A stretch of DNA of 64,000 bases from Paraburkholderia xenovorans LB400 (lineage in GTDB: Bacteria > Pseudomonadota > Gammaproteobacteria > Burkholderiales > Burkholderiaceae): positions 868,001 to 932,000 of the forward strand of contig NC_007953.1 of assembly GCF_000013645.1 (NCBI RefSeq), in the 5' to 3' direction. The position numbers and the translations under genes were made by a program. The number at the start of each line of letters is the position of its first letter. Positions within the stretch are counted from its first letter, which is position 1. The notes beneath the pieces are model-generated. The model was not told the DNA's origin. It worked only from the letters and a program-made list of their open reading frames with translations, and made no database searches. Shown in pieces: positions 10,055 through 19,465 of this stretch.

Positions 10055-10855
10055 TCAATCTTGTCCGGCAGACTCGCGCCGCAGGCCGCCGTACGCCGCC
10101 CATGACCCCGCGATCAGATAGCCCGCATCGACCGGGAGATTGACGCCTGTAATCGCGCTCGCCCGTTCCGAAGCGAGAAAGACTACCGCTTCGGCGATCT
10201 CGTTTGCGGAGACGATATGGCCGAGCGCCGCCGCGTCGCGCAGCACATCGGCTTTCAGGGTATGGGTAGTGAAACCCCGTTCGAGCGCGGGCGTCTGCGT
10301 GAAGCCTGGCGATACGCAATTGACCCGCACGCCTTTCGGTCCCCACTCGCCCGCGAGCGTTTCCGTGAGGCTGATGACGCCGGCTTTGGCCGGTCCATAG
10401 GCGTGTAGCGGACCCGATCGCATCCCGGCCACCGACGCGATGTTCACGATGCTGCCGCGCCGGCGGTCGGCCATCGGCGCGCCGAAGGCGGCGCAGCAAA
10501 GGTATGTGCCGCGCAAGTCGATGCGCGAGACGACGTCCCATTCGCGCTGCGCCAACTCACCGGGCGGGAGTGTCCGTTGCAGGACGCCAGCGCAGTTGAC
10601 GAGCACATCCGCCACACCGTACCGGGCGCGCACTTCGTTCGCCGCGGCCGTCACCGACGCATCTTCGCCCACGTCCAGCACCAGCGTTTTTCCGCCGGTG
10701 GCGCGCGCTACCCGCGTCGCCGCTTCAATGTCCCGGTCGGCGACGATGACGTTCGCGCCGCTACGGCTCAGCAACTCCGCACAGGCGCGGCCGATGCCGC
10801 TGCCCGCCCCCGTGACCACGGCGATCGCGCCGTTGAATTCAGCGCTGGCCGTCAT
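10055..10855 (-). CDS. Short-chain dehydrogenase/reductase
   Basis: Classical NAD(P)-dependent SDR of 266 residues. It has the cofactor motif TGAGSGIG (about 16-23), the NCAG motif, the catalytic Ser of the NIASVAG strand and YGPAK (YxxxK). The PG segment (VSPGFTQTP) follows. It is the last gene of the leftward catabolic run, and its start overlaps the end of the acyl-CoA synthetase gene by 17 bp, so the two are translationally linked. A likely job is oxidation of a hydroxyacyl or alcohol intermediate, but the substrate is not known. Confidence 0.9.
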   Translation of the reverse strand: MTASAEFNGAIAVVTGAGSGIGRACAELLSRSGANVIVADRDIEAATRVARATGGKTLVLDVGEDASVTAAANEVRARYGVADVLVNCAGVLQRTLPPGELAQREWDVVSRIDLRGTYLCCAAFGAPMADRRRGSIVNIASVAGMRSGPLHAYGPAKAGVISLTETLAGEWGPKGVRVNCVSPGFTQTPALERGFTTHTLKADVLRDAAALGHIVSANEIAEAVVFLASERASAITGVNLPVDAGYLIAGSWAAYGGLRRESAGQD

Positions 10856-12353
10856 GGTCGCTCTCCTTGAGCAGTTCGTCGCGCAGCACGCGCTTGAGGA
10901 CCTTTCCAGAAGGATTGCGCGGCAGTGCGTCGCGCAGGATCAGTTGCCGAGGCGTTTTGAATCCGCCGAGACGGCCTTCGCAGTGGGTCCGCAGCGCGTC
11001 CAGCGTCAGTGTCGCTCCGGCTCGCAGCACCACGACGGCTGTCACCTGTTCGCCCCAACGCGGATCGGGTGCACCGATCACCGCGGCCTCCGCCACCTCG
11101 GCAAGCTGATAGATCACCCGCTCCACTTCGGAAGAGGCGATGTTCTCGCCGCCGCTGATGATCATGTCCTTCTTGCGGTCGGTGAGATACAGGAAGCCTT
11201 CCTCGTCCATATAGCCGACGTCGCCGGTGCGAAACCATCCGTCAACGAAGCTTCTTGCGGTTTTTTCCGGGTCTTTCCAGTAACCTTGGGTGACTTTTGG
11301 ACCGCGCACGCAGATTTCGCCTTGCATGCCGGGCGCAAGCATCCGGCCATCGTCGCTCATGATCGCCAGTTGCACGTGAGCCAGCGCCCGCCCCGTGGAG
11401 CCGATCTTGTCGAGCTCGCGCCCCTGCTCCATCAGCGTATCGCCGGAACAACTTTCCGTCAGTCCGTAAGCGTCGATATAGCGGGCGCCCGTGAATAGGG
11501 ATCCGAACTCACGAATGCGTTGTTCCGGCGTACGCTCGCCCCCGCCGACCACCCAGCGCAAACTGCCCAGGTCGAAGCGGTATCGTTCGGGCAATGCCAG
11601 AATGCGGCTCAGCATGACAGGTGCCAGCCACGCGCCGGTCAGACGCTCGCGCTCGATCGCTTCCAGCACAGCCTGCGCGTCGAAATCGCGCATGATGCGC
11701 AGCATGCCGCCTTGCGCGAGCACGGCAAGCCCCGGCAGATCGCACGCACCGACGTGATAAAGCGGGCCGACTACGAGAAGCCTGTCGTCTTTCGTGATAC
11801 CCAACGCGGCGATGTGATCGAAGCTTTTCCACGCCACGTTGCCGTAGGAATGCATCACCCCTTTGGGGCGATCCGTCGTGCCGGAGGTGTACATCAGTCG
11901 ATACAGATCGTCGGGGCGGGACGGATAAGCTTCCGTACAGGGTTCGTGACCGGCGGCAAGCACACTCGTGTCCGACTGCGCCGCGCCGGTCACGGCCTGC
12001 GAATGCACAAGGCCGGGGGGCACTTCGAACTCCTCATCGTGAAACAGCAGTTTCGCACCCGAATGCTGGAGAATATAGGCCACCTCGTCCGGACCTAGCC
12101 GATAGTTGATGGGAAGAATGACGGCGCCTGCCTGCGAGACCGCCAGCATGATCTCGACGAAGGCCGCGCTGTTCTTCATCAGCAACGCGACGATATCGCC
12201 ACGACGGATTCGGGTACCCTTCAACATCCCGGCGGTGGCCTCGACGCGCCGCTGCAGATCGCCATACGAAATTGACTGATTGCCGTACATCAATGCGGTA
12301 CGGGACGGATTCGTGCGCGCCCACCAGGCGACGCTGTCGCTCAATGAAACCAT
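10839..12353 (-). CDS. Acyl-CoA synthetase (AMP-forming)
   Basis: Adenylate-forming enzyme that activates a carboxylic acid to its CoA thioester with ATP. The 504-residue product has the P-loop MYTSGTTDRPKGVMHS, the A5-type DAYGLTESC, the hinge TGDVGYMDEEGFLYLTDRKKDMI and the C-terminal lysine motif NPSGKVLKR. It sits between the acyl-CoA dehydrogenase and SDR genes in the leftward run. A second CoA ligase of the same broad class lies at 27626, so the island may activate two different acids, for instance the entry substrate and a later intermediate. Confidence 0.92.
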   Translation of the reverse strand: MVSLSDSVAWWARTNPSRTALMYGNQSISYGDLQRRVEATAGMLKGTRIRRGDIVALLMKNSAAFVEIMLAVSQAGAVILPINYRLGPDEVAYILQHSGAKLLFHDEEFEVPPGLVHSQAVTGAAQSDTSVLAAGHEPCTEAYPSRPDDLYRLMYTSGTTDRPKGVMHSYGNVAWKSFDHIAALGITKDDRLLVVGPLYHVGACDLPGLAVLAQGGMLRIMRDFDAQAVLEAIERERLTGAWLAPVMLSRILALPERYRFDLGSLRWVVGGGERTPEQRIREFGSLFTGARYIDAYGLTESCSGDTLMEQGRELDKIGSTGRALAHVQLAIMSDDGRMLAPGMQGEICVRGPKVTQGYWKDPEKTARSFVDGWFRTGDVGYMDEEGFLYLTDRKKDMIISGGENIASSEVERVIYQLAEVAEAAVIGAPDPRWGEQVTAVVVLRAGATLTLDALRTHCEGRLGGFKTPRQLILRDALPRNPSGKVLKRVLRDELLKESDHDGQR

Positions 12354-12380
12354 ATCGATCCCCTTGTGAAGGACCTGCGC

Positions 12381-13553
12381 TCAGTACGAGCGCGGCATCT
12401 TCAGATCATGATTCGCGACGTAGTTCAGGATCATTTCTTCCGAAACCGGTGCGAACCGGAACAGGCGGCAATCGCGCCATAGGCGCTCGACGTGAAACTC
12501 CTTCGAATAACCCATGCCACCCATCGTTTGCATCGCGCGCTCCGTCGCGCGGCTCACGGCCTGCGCGGCCAGGAGTTTGGCGGCATTGGCCTCGCTGCCA
12601 TACGGAAGACCCATGTCGAACTGCGTCGCGGCCTTATAGTTGAGCAGGCGCGCGGCTTGCACTTCCACGTGACACTGTGCGAGCGGAAACTGCAAACCCT
12701 GGTAGGCGCTGATGGGTGTGTTGCCGAATACCTTGCGGTCGTTTGCATAGTCGACGGCGAGCTGGATCGCCAGCTCGCCCGTGCCGACGAGACCCGCGGT
12801 CGTCACGATGCGCTCCGTGTTCAGCACGTCCAGCAACTCACGCCAACCTTGATGCAGCGTGCCGATCAGTTCGGTGGGCTCAATCGCGACGTCGTCGAAA
12901 AACACACTGCTGGAATCGAGCGTGCAGGTGCCGAGCTTATCGATGGGTGTGAAAGACAGGCCTTCGCGTTGCACATCGATCATGAACATCGAGAGGCCAT
13001 CGGTTCGCGAGGTCGAGTCCGCGACCTTTTTCGTGCGCGCAACGATCAGCATCTTGTTCGCCGATTGCACGCCCGTGATCCAGATCTTGCGGCCGTTCAG
13101 GCGCCAGCCGTCGCCGTCGGCACTGGCGAAAGTGCGGATCTCCAGCGTGTTGGTGCCCGCATCCGGCTCGGTGAGCGCCATGCAACAGTTGATCTCGCCG
13201 CTGATGATGCCCGGCAGCAGTTCTTTTCGCATTGCCTCGGGGCCGAAGCGGGCAATCGACACGCCGCCGAAGATCGGATTGATCATGAAGAGCTGACCTA
13301 CGGTGGAGCCGCCGCCGGTCGCCGCGAGATTCTCGACGATGAGTGACATCTCCATCATGCCGAGCCCGCTTCCGCCGTATTCCTCGGGCAGCGCCACGCC
13401 GCACAAACCGGCCTCGCAGACCGTGCGCCAGTATTCGGCCGGAAACGACCTGGCCGCGTCCTGCTTGCGCCAGTACTCCAGACCGAAGCGTTGGCCAATC
13501 TGGCGCGCCGTGTCGATCATCATTCGCTGTGACTCGTCAAATCGAAAGTCCAT
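12381..13553 (-). CDS. Acyl-CoA dehydrogenase
   Basis: FAD enzyme that introduces an alpha,beta double bond into an acyl-CoA, passing electrons to ETF. It has 390 residues. FAD/substrate motifs MALTEPDAGTN and KIWITGVQSAN are present, and the C-terminal helical domain has QTMGGMGYSKEFHVERLWRD. It lies between lpd and the acyl-CoA synthetase gene. With the MaoC pair and thiolase-like protein of the same run it can supply the dehydrogenation step before hydration and chain cleavage. No etfAB genes are in the window. Confidence 0.92.
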   Translation of the reverse strand: MDFRFDESQRMMIDTARQIGQRFGLEYWRKQDAARSFPAEYWRTVCEAGLCGVALPEEYGGSGLGMMEMSLIVENLAATGGGSTVGQLFMINPIFGGVSIARFGPEAMRKELLPGIISGEINCCMALTEPDAGTNTLEIRTFASADGDGWRLNGRKIWITGVQSANKMLIVARTKKVADSTSRTDGLSMFMIDVQREGLSFTPIDKLGTCTLDSSSVFFDDVAIEPTELIGTLHQGWRELLDVLNTERIVTTAGLVGTGELAIQLAVDYANDRKVFGNTPISAYQGLQFPLAQCHVEVQAARLLNYKAATQFDMGLPYGSEANAAKLLAAQAVSRATERAMQTMGGMGYSKEFHVERLWRDCRLFRFAPVSEEMILNYVANHDLKMPRSY

Positions 13554-13594
13554 GAGGTCTCCTTCGAACCTGCGCGCGGCAACCGCACGCGTGC

Positions 13595-14992
13595 TCAGAT
13601 GTGCAGCGGCCTGCCAAAAGCTGCCAGCACCGATTCGTGCATTGCTTCTGACAAGGTCGGATGAGGGAATACGGTTTCAATCAATTCGCTTTCCGTCGCC
13701 TCCAGCGTCGCGGCGAGCGTGAAGCCGTGAATGAGTTCGGGCGCTTCGGGACCGACGATATGCGCGCCCAACAGCTCGCCACTAGCGGCGTCGAAGATCG
13801 TTTTCACAAAGCCGCTGGGGTCGCCCAGTGCGATCGCTTTACCGTTCGCGTCGAGGGGAAAGCGGCCAACGCGCAACGCGCGGCCGGTGCGTCGCGCCTC
13901 GTCTTCCGTCAGGCCGACGCTCGCGGTTTGCGGATGGCTGTAGACGCAGCCGGGTATCTTCGGCGACGCGTGACGCTCGCCGCGATTGACCTCCGCAATG
14001 CGCTCGACGCAGGCGATCGCCTGATGGCTCGCCTTATGCGCAAGCATCGGCGCGCCGGTGACGTCGCCGACGGCATGCACCACGGGATCGCTCGTCGCGC
14101 CGGCAGCATCGGCGATGATCAGCCCGCGCTCGAACGCGACTCGCGTGTGCTCCAGCCCCAGTCCTTCGGTGTTGCCGTCCAGGCCAACCGCGACCAGCAC
14201 GCGCTCGAACTCCCGCTGCTCTTCAGCGTTCTCCGAGCGGAACATCACGCGAACGCCCTCCGCGTGAGCGGCGCTGTGGACCACGCTGCACCCGGTGCGT
14301 AGGCGGATACCGTCACGCTCGCACGCTCGGGCAACGAACTCCGAGACATCGGCATCGCTCGCCGGCAAGATACGCGGCGCGACTTCGACGACCGTGACTT
14401 CGGTTCCCATCGCGGCGTAGAAGCCCGCGAACTCCATTCCGATCGCACCGGCGCCGACCACGAGCAGCGATTTCGGCACGGCCGTCGCAGCCAGCGCCTC
14501 GCGATACGTCCAGATCCGCTCGCCGTCCCACGGCAACGCCGGCAATTGCCGCGCGGCCGCGCCGGTCGCGACGATCGTATGGCGCGCCTGCAACGTCCGA
14601 AGCGCGCCGTCGGCACCGTGCACGCGAACCGAACGGTCCGCGGCGAAGGCGGCCGTGCCGGCAAGCACCGTCACGCCCGCCTTGCGCAGCAGATGGCTGA
14701 CGCCGCGATTGAGCTTCTGCGCGACCTCTCGCGAGCGTGCCATCACCCGTGTGAAGTCGACGACCGGATCGTCGATCCCGATACCGAGATGCGCGGCTTT
14801 GCGCACCGTTCGCAAGGTGTCGGCCGTGTGCAGCAGCGCCTTGGTCGGAATGCACCCCCAGTTCAGGCAGATCCCGCCCAACTGGTCACGCTCGCACAAA
14901 GCGGTGCGCCGGCCGAGCTGTGCGGCGCGCAAGGCCGCGACATAGCCGCCGGGGCCGCCGCCGATCACGATCACGTCATAATGGTCGTCCAT
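13595..14992 (-). CDS. lpdA: Dihydrolipoamide dehydrogenase (E3)
   Basis: Reoxidises the lipoyl arm of a 2-oxoacid-dehydrogenase-type complex with NAD. The 465-residue product starts with the FAD motif VIVIGGGPGGYVAALRAAQ. It has the redox disulfide GGICLNWGCIPTK, the NAD-binding VVGAGAIGMEFAGFYAAMG and the C-terminal HPTLSEAMHES with the catalytic His. The start at 14992 is chosen by homology and by the TGATG junction with the E2 stop. The same frame runs on upstream inside the E2 gene, but that part is a shadow. Having its own E3 suggests the complex is dedicated rather than sharing the housekeeping enzyme. Confidence 0.94.
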   Translation of the reverse strand: MDDHYDVIVIGGGPGGYVAALRAAQLGRRTALCERDQLGGICLNWGCIPTKALLHTADTLRTVRKAAHLGIGIDDPVVDFTRVMARSREVAQKLNRGVSHLLRKAGVTVLAGTAAFAADRSVRVHGADGALRTLQARHTIVATGAAARQLPALPWDGERIWTYREALAATAVPKSLLVVGAGAIGMEFAGFYAAMGTEVTVVEVAPRILPASDADVSEFVARACERDGIRLRTGCSVVHSAAHAEGVRVMFRSENAEEQREFERVLVAVGLDGNTEGLGLEHTRVAFERGLIIADAAGATSDPVVHAVGDVTGAPMLAHKASHQAIACVERIAEVNRGERHASPKIPGCVYSHPQTASVGLTEDEARRTGRALRVGRFPLDANGKAIALGDPSGFVKTIFDAASGELLGAHIVGPEAPELIHGFTLAATLEATESELIETVFPHPTLSEAMHESVLAAFGRPLHI

Positions 14993-16278
14993 CACGTCAC
15001 CAGCAGACTGGCAGGACGCTCGATCGCCGCTACGACCTGCCTGAGAAACTTCAACGCGGTCACGCCGTCGAGCACCCGATGGTCGACGGACAGCACGAGT
15101 CCCACTTCGTTCTTCAGCGCCGGTTGCCCGTGCGCGTCCGGGCGGAACACCTGGCGAACGCTGCCGACGCCGAGGATCATCGACTGCCCAGGATTGATGA
15201 TCGAGGTCATCAACGTGACGTCGTGCATGCCCGCATTGGAGACGGTGATCGCGCCGCCTGCCATCTCGGCCGCGTTCAGTTGTCCGGCCTGTGCACGCCC
15301 GATTGCCTCGCTGGCGTGACGCGCGACCTCGCCGAGTGCCTGGCGGCCGACGTCGCGTAAGACCGGCACCAGCAAGCCACGTTCGGTGTGCACGGCGACG
15401 CCGACGTCCGTCGCGGCAAAGCTGGTGATGCCGCTGTCGTCCCATACGCGATTGGCCTCTGGCACCAGTGCGAGCGCACGGCCCACTGCCGCCACCACGA
15501 AATGATTGACGGTGAAGCGCCGATTCGATTGCGCGTCATTCAGCTGCGAGCGCAAACGCTGGACGGCGGATATTTCGGCTTCGACGGACAGGTAGAAATG
15601 CGGAATAGTCTGCTTGGACGTGACGAGACGGCGCGCGATGGTTTTTTCGATCGATGTTGCCGCACGCACCGTCGCGGCCTGCGCGACCTGCGCGGCGCGC
15701 GAAGCGGTCGCCGGCAACGGCACATCAGGCGCACTGGCCGGCGAATTCGCCGGCGCCAATTCCACGTCGCGCGCGCGGATCCGTCCGCGCGGGCCGCTGC
15801 CCGCGAGGTTGGTCAGATCGATTCCCCGCTCGCGCGCGAGGCGGCGCGCAAGCGGCGTAGAAATACCGCGCGCGCCGCTCTGGCCGCTCTGGCCGCTCTG
15901 GCCGTTCATAGCGGCGGGCGGGCGGCTTGTCTGCGCGGACGGCGCGGCATTGGCTGCGTTGCTATCGGGTGAAGACGCCGAGGCGGCGGCTGCGTGCGCC
16001 GAGGGTTCAGCACGAACCGCATGATTCGTTGCCGCTTGCGGATCGTCGTCCCAATAGCCGATCACCGATCCGACACTCAACGGCATTCCCAGTTCGGCAG
16101 TGACTTCCAGCAGGACGCCAGACCCTTCCGCCGATACTTCGTTGGCCGCCTTGTCCGACTCGATCACATACAGGCCCTGGTCCGCATCGAAGCGGTCCCC
16201 CGGACTGATCATCCACTCGATCAAGGTCCCCTCGGTCATCGTGAGGCCCAGCTTGGGCACGAGCAGTTCGCGACGCAT
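14992..16278 (-). CDS. Dihydrolipoamide acyltransferase (E2) of a 2-oxoacid dehydrogenase-like complex
   Basis: Core subunit that carries the acyl group on lipoate and transfers it to CoA. The 428 residues contain one lipoyl domain (about 1-78, lipoyl Lys in ESDKA), a Ser/Gly/Ala-rich linker, a peripheral-subunit-binding domain (about 145-180, TPLARRLARERGIDLTNL) and the catalytic domain ending in VDHRVLDGVTALKFL (HxxxDG). The linker contains a threefold GQS repeat encoded by a 9-bp tandem repeat. Short length and a single lipoyl domain fit acetoin- or branched-chain-type E2 enzymes. Its substrate is not evident. Confidence 0.92.
   Translation of the reverse strand: MRRELLVPKLGLTMTEGTLIEWMISPGDRFDADQGLYVIESDKAANEVSAEGSGVLLEVTAELGMPLSVGSVIGYWDDDPQAATNHAVRAEPSAHAAAASASSPDSNAANAAPSAQTSRPPAAMNGQSGQSGQSGARGISTPLARRLARERGIDLTNLAGSGPRGRIRARDVELAPANSPASAPDVPLPATASRAAQVAQAATVRAATSIEKTIARRLVTSKQTIPHFYLSVEAEISAVQRLRSQLNDAQSNRRFTVNHFVVAAVGRALALVPEANRVWDDSGITSFAATDVGVAVHTERGLLVPVLRDVGRQALGEVARHASEAIGRAQAGQLNAAEMAGGAITVSNAGMHDVTLMTSIINPGQSMILGVGSVRQVFRPDAHGQPALKNEVGLVLSVDHRVLDGVTALKFLRQVVAAIERPASLLVT
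15874..15900. repeat. Three perfect 9-bp tandem repeats in the E2 linker
   Basis: GCCGCTCTG is repeated three times without mismatch and followed by a partial fourth copy. It encodes Gly-Gln-Ser repeats on the minus strand in the flexible linker between the lipoyl and subunit-binding domains. In-frame copy-number change would only lengthen or shorten the linker. Confidence 0.8.
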
Positions 16279-16281
16279 GAC

Positions 16282-17073
16282 TCAGCGACCGGTGAAATTG
16301 GGTGGCCGCTTGTCGAGAAATGCGCGGCAACCTTCGTGTGCGTCTTCGCTGTCCAGTACCAGGCCGATCATTGCCTGCTCATGTGAAAGCGCCGAGGCGA
16401 GAGGCATCTCGAGCCCATCGCGCAGCGTACGCTTGAGCAGCTTGAGCGTCAGCGGCGACTTCTGCGCAATCCTGGCGGCCATACCCAGCGCTTCATCCAG
16501 CAGATCGGCTCGCGGCACGGCGCGATTGCACAGACCGATCGACACCGCTTCGTCGGCGTCGATCTGTTCGCCGACGAACATCAGTTCCTTCGCGCGGCAC
16601 AGCGGAATCTGCCGAATCAGGCGTTGCGAACCACCGGCGCCGGGAAACAGGCCGAGCGTGATCTCCGGCACACCCACGCGGGCCTCTTTCGCCACCAGAC
16701 GGATGTCCAGCGCGAGCAGCAGCTCAGTGCCGCCGCCTAGCGCCCAACCGTTGACCGCCGCGATGGTGGGCTTGTCGGTCAGCTCAAAACGACGGAACAC
16801 GCGATGGATCACTTCGGCGAACTCCTGGTAGTGAGCGAGTCCACGCCGGCTGTCCAGATCGCCGATGTCGCCGCCCGCCACGAAGGCACGCTCGCCGCTG
16901 CCCGTGACGACGATCACGCGAATGGCGGGGTCGTTCTCCAGATCGGTGAGCGCTGTTTCGAGCTGAAGCAAGGTCGCAATATTCAACGCATTGAGCGCCT
17001 TCGGCCGGTCGATCGTGATCAGACCCACGGCGCCGCGTCGTTCGCATTGCACCAATGTTTCGGTTTCGGTCAT
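16282..17073 (-). CDS. Enoyl-CoA hydratase/isomerase (crotonase family)
   Basis: 263-residue crotonase-fold protein. The first oxyanion-hole segment is ERAFVAGGDIGD and the second is GWALGGGTELLLALD. The catalytic Glu positions are both kept (GGGTEL and VPEITLGLFPGAGG), as in true hydratases. It lies between the E1 beta and E2 genes, unusually placed inside a dehydrogenase-complex operon, with 3 bp to the E2 start. It may hydrate the enoyl-CoA made by the acyl-CoA dehydrogenase, or act on the product of the complex. Confidence 0.9.
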   Translation of the reverse strand: MTETETLVQCERRGAVGLITIDRPKALNALNIATLLQLETALTDLENDPAIRVIVVTGSGERAFVAGGDIGDLDSRRGLAHYQEFAEVIHRVFRRFELTDKPTIAAVNGWALGGGTELLLALDIRLVAKEARVGVPEITLGLFPGAGGSQRLIRQIPLCRAKELMFVGEQIDADEAVSIGLCNRAVPRADLLDEALGMAARIAQKSPLTLKLLKRTLRDGLEMPLASALSHEQAMIGLVLDSEDAHEGCRAFLDKRPPNFTGR

Positions 17074-17090
17074 GGAATACTCCCTGTTAT

Positions 17091-18065
17091 TCAGTTGAGC
17101 GTTTCGCGAGCCACGGCGACGATTTTTTCAGCATCAACCGCGTAGCCTTTCTCAAGCGAACTGGCAAATGGAACCGGCATGAATGGCGCGCCGACCCGTC
17201 GCACGGGCGCATCGAGGTCGTCGAAGCCTTCGTCCGAAAGCGTCGCGGCGATTTCGGCGCCGACGCCGAAGGCACTTACCGCCTCGTGCACGATCACGGC
17301 CCGATGCGTGCGTGCCAGCGAGGCGAGCACCGCCGCCTTGTCCCACGGCTGGATCGAACGCAGATCGATCACCTCGGCCTCCACGCCCTCGGCGCCAAGG
17401 GTACGCGCGGCATCGAGACAAGCGGCAACGGTCGCGCCATAGCTCACCAGCGTGAGATCGCGCCCCGCACGAACGATCGAAGCCTCGCCGATGCGACCGA
17501 CAACCGGTTCGACCACCCCTTTGCGGGCATACAGTCCCTTATGCTCGACGACGATCACCGGGTCGGGGTCCGCGATGGCCGCTCGCAACAGTGAGTACGC
17601 ATCCTGCGGCGTGGACGGACAGACCACCTTGAGTCCCGGTACGTGTGCGAGCCACGCTTCCAGGCACTGCGAATGTTGCGGACCCGCATTCATGCCGCCA
17701 CCGTGCGGCGTGCGCAACACCATTGGCACGCTGCCCTGGCCACCGAACATGAAACGCGCCTTGGACGCCTGATTCACCAACGCATCCATCGCCAGCGTGA
17801 TGAAATCCATGAACATGATTTCGACGACCGGGCGCATGCCGGTCAGCGCGGCGCCCACCGCCGCGGACACGATCGAAGCTTCCGAGATCGGCGTATCCCG
17901 CACGCGTTGCGGACCGAACGCATCTAGCAGTCCACGAGTCGCTTTGAACGAGCCGCCGGCGGCCGCAATGTCCTCGCCCATCACCATCACGCTTTCGTCG
18001 TCCCGCAAACTGTCGTGAAGCGCCTGCGCGACAGCCTGCGCATAGCGAATCTCCGGGGCGCTCAT
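17091..18065 (-). CDS. 2-oxoacid dehydrogenase-type E1 beta subunit
   Basis: Transketolase-like beta subunit (324 residues) of a heterotetrameric thiamine-diphosphate E1. Typical segments are ALHDSLRDDESVMVMGEDIA, DTPISEASIVSAAVGAALTG and IDLRSIQPWDKAAVLASL, followed by the C-terminal transketolase domain. Its ATG overlaps the stop of the alpha gene by 4 bp (ATGA). Acetoin dehydrogenase, branched-chain and pyruvate E1 beta subunits all look alike at this level, so the substrate is left open. Confidence 0.92.
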   Translation of the reverse strand: MSAPEIRYAQAVAQALHDSLRDDESVMVMGEDIAAAGGSFKATRGLLDAFGPQRVRDTPISEASIVSAAVGAALTGMRPVVEIMFMDFITLAMDALVNQASKARFMFGGQGSVPMVLRTPHGGGMNAGPQHSQCLEAWLAHVPGLKVVCPSTPQDAYSLLRAAIADPDPVIVVEHKGLYARKGVVEPVVGRIGEASIVRAGRDLTLVSYGATVAACLDAARTLGAEGVEAEVIDLRSIQPWDKAAVLASLARTHRAVIVHEAVSAFGVGAEIAATLSDEGFDDLDAPVRRVGAPFMPVPFASSLEKGYAVDAEKIVAVARETLN

Positions 18066-19066
18066 ACAATGGCCTCCCGCCCGGTGTAGACGTCGCGACT
18101 CGCCTCGTCGAAGTCGGGCAACGCGTCCGCACGCGCCGCTTCGATCGCTGCCTCGACGCGAGTCAACACAGCCCGGCCGATCTGATCGATCTCACTCGCG
18201 GACACGCCGGCCGATTCCAGATGCGTGTGCATCCGTTTCAGCGGGTCCTTCCCCGCCAGACCGTCCAGCTCGGTCGGGTCACGGTATTTCTGCGGATCGC
18301 CTTCGTAGTGCCCCCGCACCCGATGCGTGACGCACTCGAGCACGAACGGTCCGGCTCCGCTGCGCGCGGCGGCCGCCGCAATCCCCGACGCTTCGCTGAC
18401 CGCGACCGCGTCATCGCCATCGACCCGTTTATAGGCAATGCCGAAGGCGCCTGCCAGCGCTTCGAGGCGGGCGGCGAACTGCCGTTCGGTGGGCGAGAAT
18501 TCCGACCAGCCGTTGTTTTCGCAGACCAGCAACAGCGGCGCCTTCCATAACGCAGCCATGTTCATCGTTTCGTGCAGTACGCCTTCGGCCATCGCGCCAT
18601 CGCCGAAAAATGCGACCGCAACGCCGCGGGTCTTGCGCACGTGATGCGCCACCGCGCTGCCGAGCGCGATCGGGATACCGGCGCCCACGATGCCATTCGC
18701 GCCGAGCACCCCGAGCGCCAGATCGGCGACGTGCATCGAGCCGCCGCGCCCCTTGCACAAGCCTCCCACGCGTCCCATGATTTCCTTGAAAAACCCACCG
18801 ACGTCGATGCCGCGAGCCAGCACGTGACCGTGTCCACGATGCGTGGTCGCCAGCGTGTCCTGGACTTCGAGCACGCTCGCGACGCCGGCGGAAACGGCCT
18901 CCTGTCCGAGACTCAGGTGAATGAAGCCCGGCACCTCGCTGTCGGCAAAAAGACGGCTCAAGGACAATTCGACCTCGCGCACGAGCACCATCGTTCTGTA
19001 TATATCGATGAGCTTCCGACGGTCCGCTTCGAGCGCCGACGGTTGCCTGCTGGAAGACCTGCTCAT
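18062..19066 (-). CDS. 2-oxoacid dehydrogenase-type E1 alpha subunit
   Basis: Thiamine-diphosphate-dependent alpha subunit (334 residues). It shows GFIHLSLGQEAVSAG, HRGHGHVLARG, GGSMHVADL and the cofactor motif GDGAMAEGVLHETMNMAALW running to ENN. It decarboxylates a 2-oxoacid, or cleaves an acyloin as in acetoin dehydrogenase, and loads the E2 lipoyl group. It follows the MaoC gene by 13 bp. Overall form is nearer to the acetoin/TPP-dependent alpha subunits than to homodimeric AceE; that placement is from memory of the family. Confidence 0.92.
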   Translation of the reverse strand: MSRSSSRQPSALEADRRKLIDIYRTMVLVREVELSLSRLFADSEVPGFIHLSLGQEAVSAGVASVLEVQDTLATTHRGHGHVLARGIDVGGFFKEIMGRVGGLCKGRGGSMHVADLALGVLGANGIVGAGIPIALGSAVAHHVRKTRGVAVAFFGDGAMAEGVLHETMNMAALWKAPLLLVCENNGWSEFSPTERQFAARLEALAGAFGIAYKRVDGDDAVAVSEASGIAAAAARSGAGPFVLECVTHRVRGHYEGDPQKYRDPTELDGLAGKDPLKRMHTHLESAGVSASEIDQIGRAVLTRVEAAIEAARADALPDFDEASRDVYTGREAIV

Positions 19067-19079
19067 GGATTGTCCTCAG

Positions 19080-19463
19080 TTATCCCGCTCTGTTATTTCG
19101 AAACGTCGCCGTGCCGACGATGCGCTCGGCGCCATCGTCGCCCTTGACCCATACGCTATAGCGGCCGGGCTGGTCCGCCTGCTCCTCGCCCCCCGCGTGC
19201 ACGCGTTCGCCGACTACGACCGGCTTGATAAACCGAACATCCAGTTCGACACGCTCCAGCGCATCCGGCCCGAACGTCCGGTACAACGCTTGCCACACGA
19301 GGCCGAGCGTCATCGTCCCGTGGACGATGCATTGGCGCAGCGGCGTGCAGGCCGCGAACGCCGGGTCCAGATGAATGGGATTGAAGTCTTCGGTCAGCTC
19401 GGCATACGCCTGCGTGACAATGGCGTCCGTCGTCAGCGACACTTTCTTGAGTTTTGCGATCAT
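19080..19463 (-). CDS. MaoC-family (R)-enoyl-CoA hydratase
   Basis: Hot-dog-fold hydratase, 127 residues. It carries the hydratase-2 motif around TEDFNPIHLDPAFA (catalytic Asp and His) and the HGTMTLGLVWQAL helix. The start at 19463 sits 2 bp after the stop of the preceding hot-dog gene, so the two proteins are probably made together and may pair. Known heteromeric MaoC pairs (ChsH1/ChsH2 of steroid side-chain degradation) hydrate enoyl-CoAs with bulky side chains; the analogy is inference. Confidence 0.88.
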   Translation of the reverse strand: MIAKLKKVSLTTDAIVTQAYAELTEDFNPIHLDPAFAACTPLRQCIVHGTMTLGLVWQALYRTFGPDALERVELDVRFIKPVVVGERVHAGGEEQADQPGRYSVWVKGDDGAERIVGTATFRNNRAG

Positions 19464-19465
19464 GC

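Noticed and set aside
13595..15445. 616-residue reading of the dihydrolipoamide dehydrogenase gene
   Set aside because: The first 151 codons lie inside the E2 gene in another frame and show no protein family; the true start is 14992.
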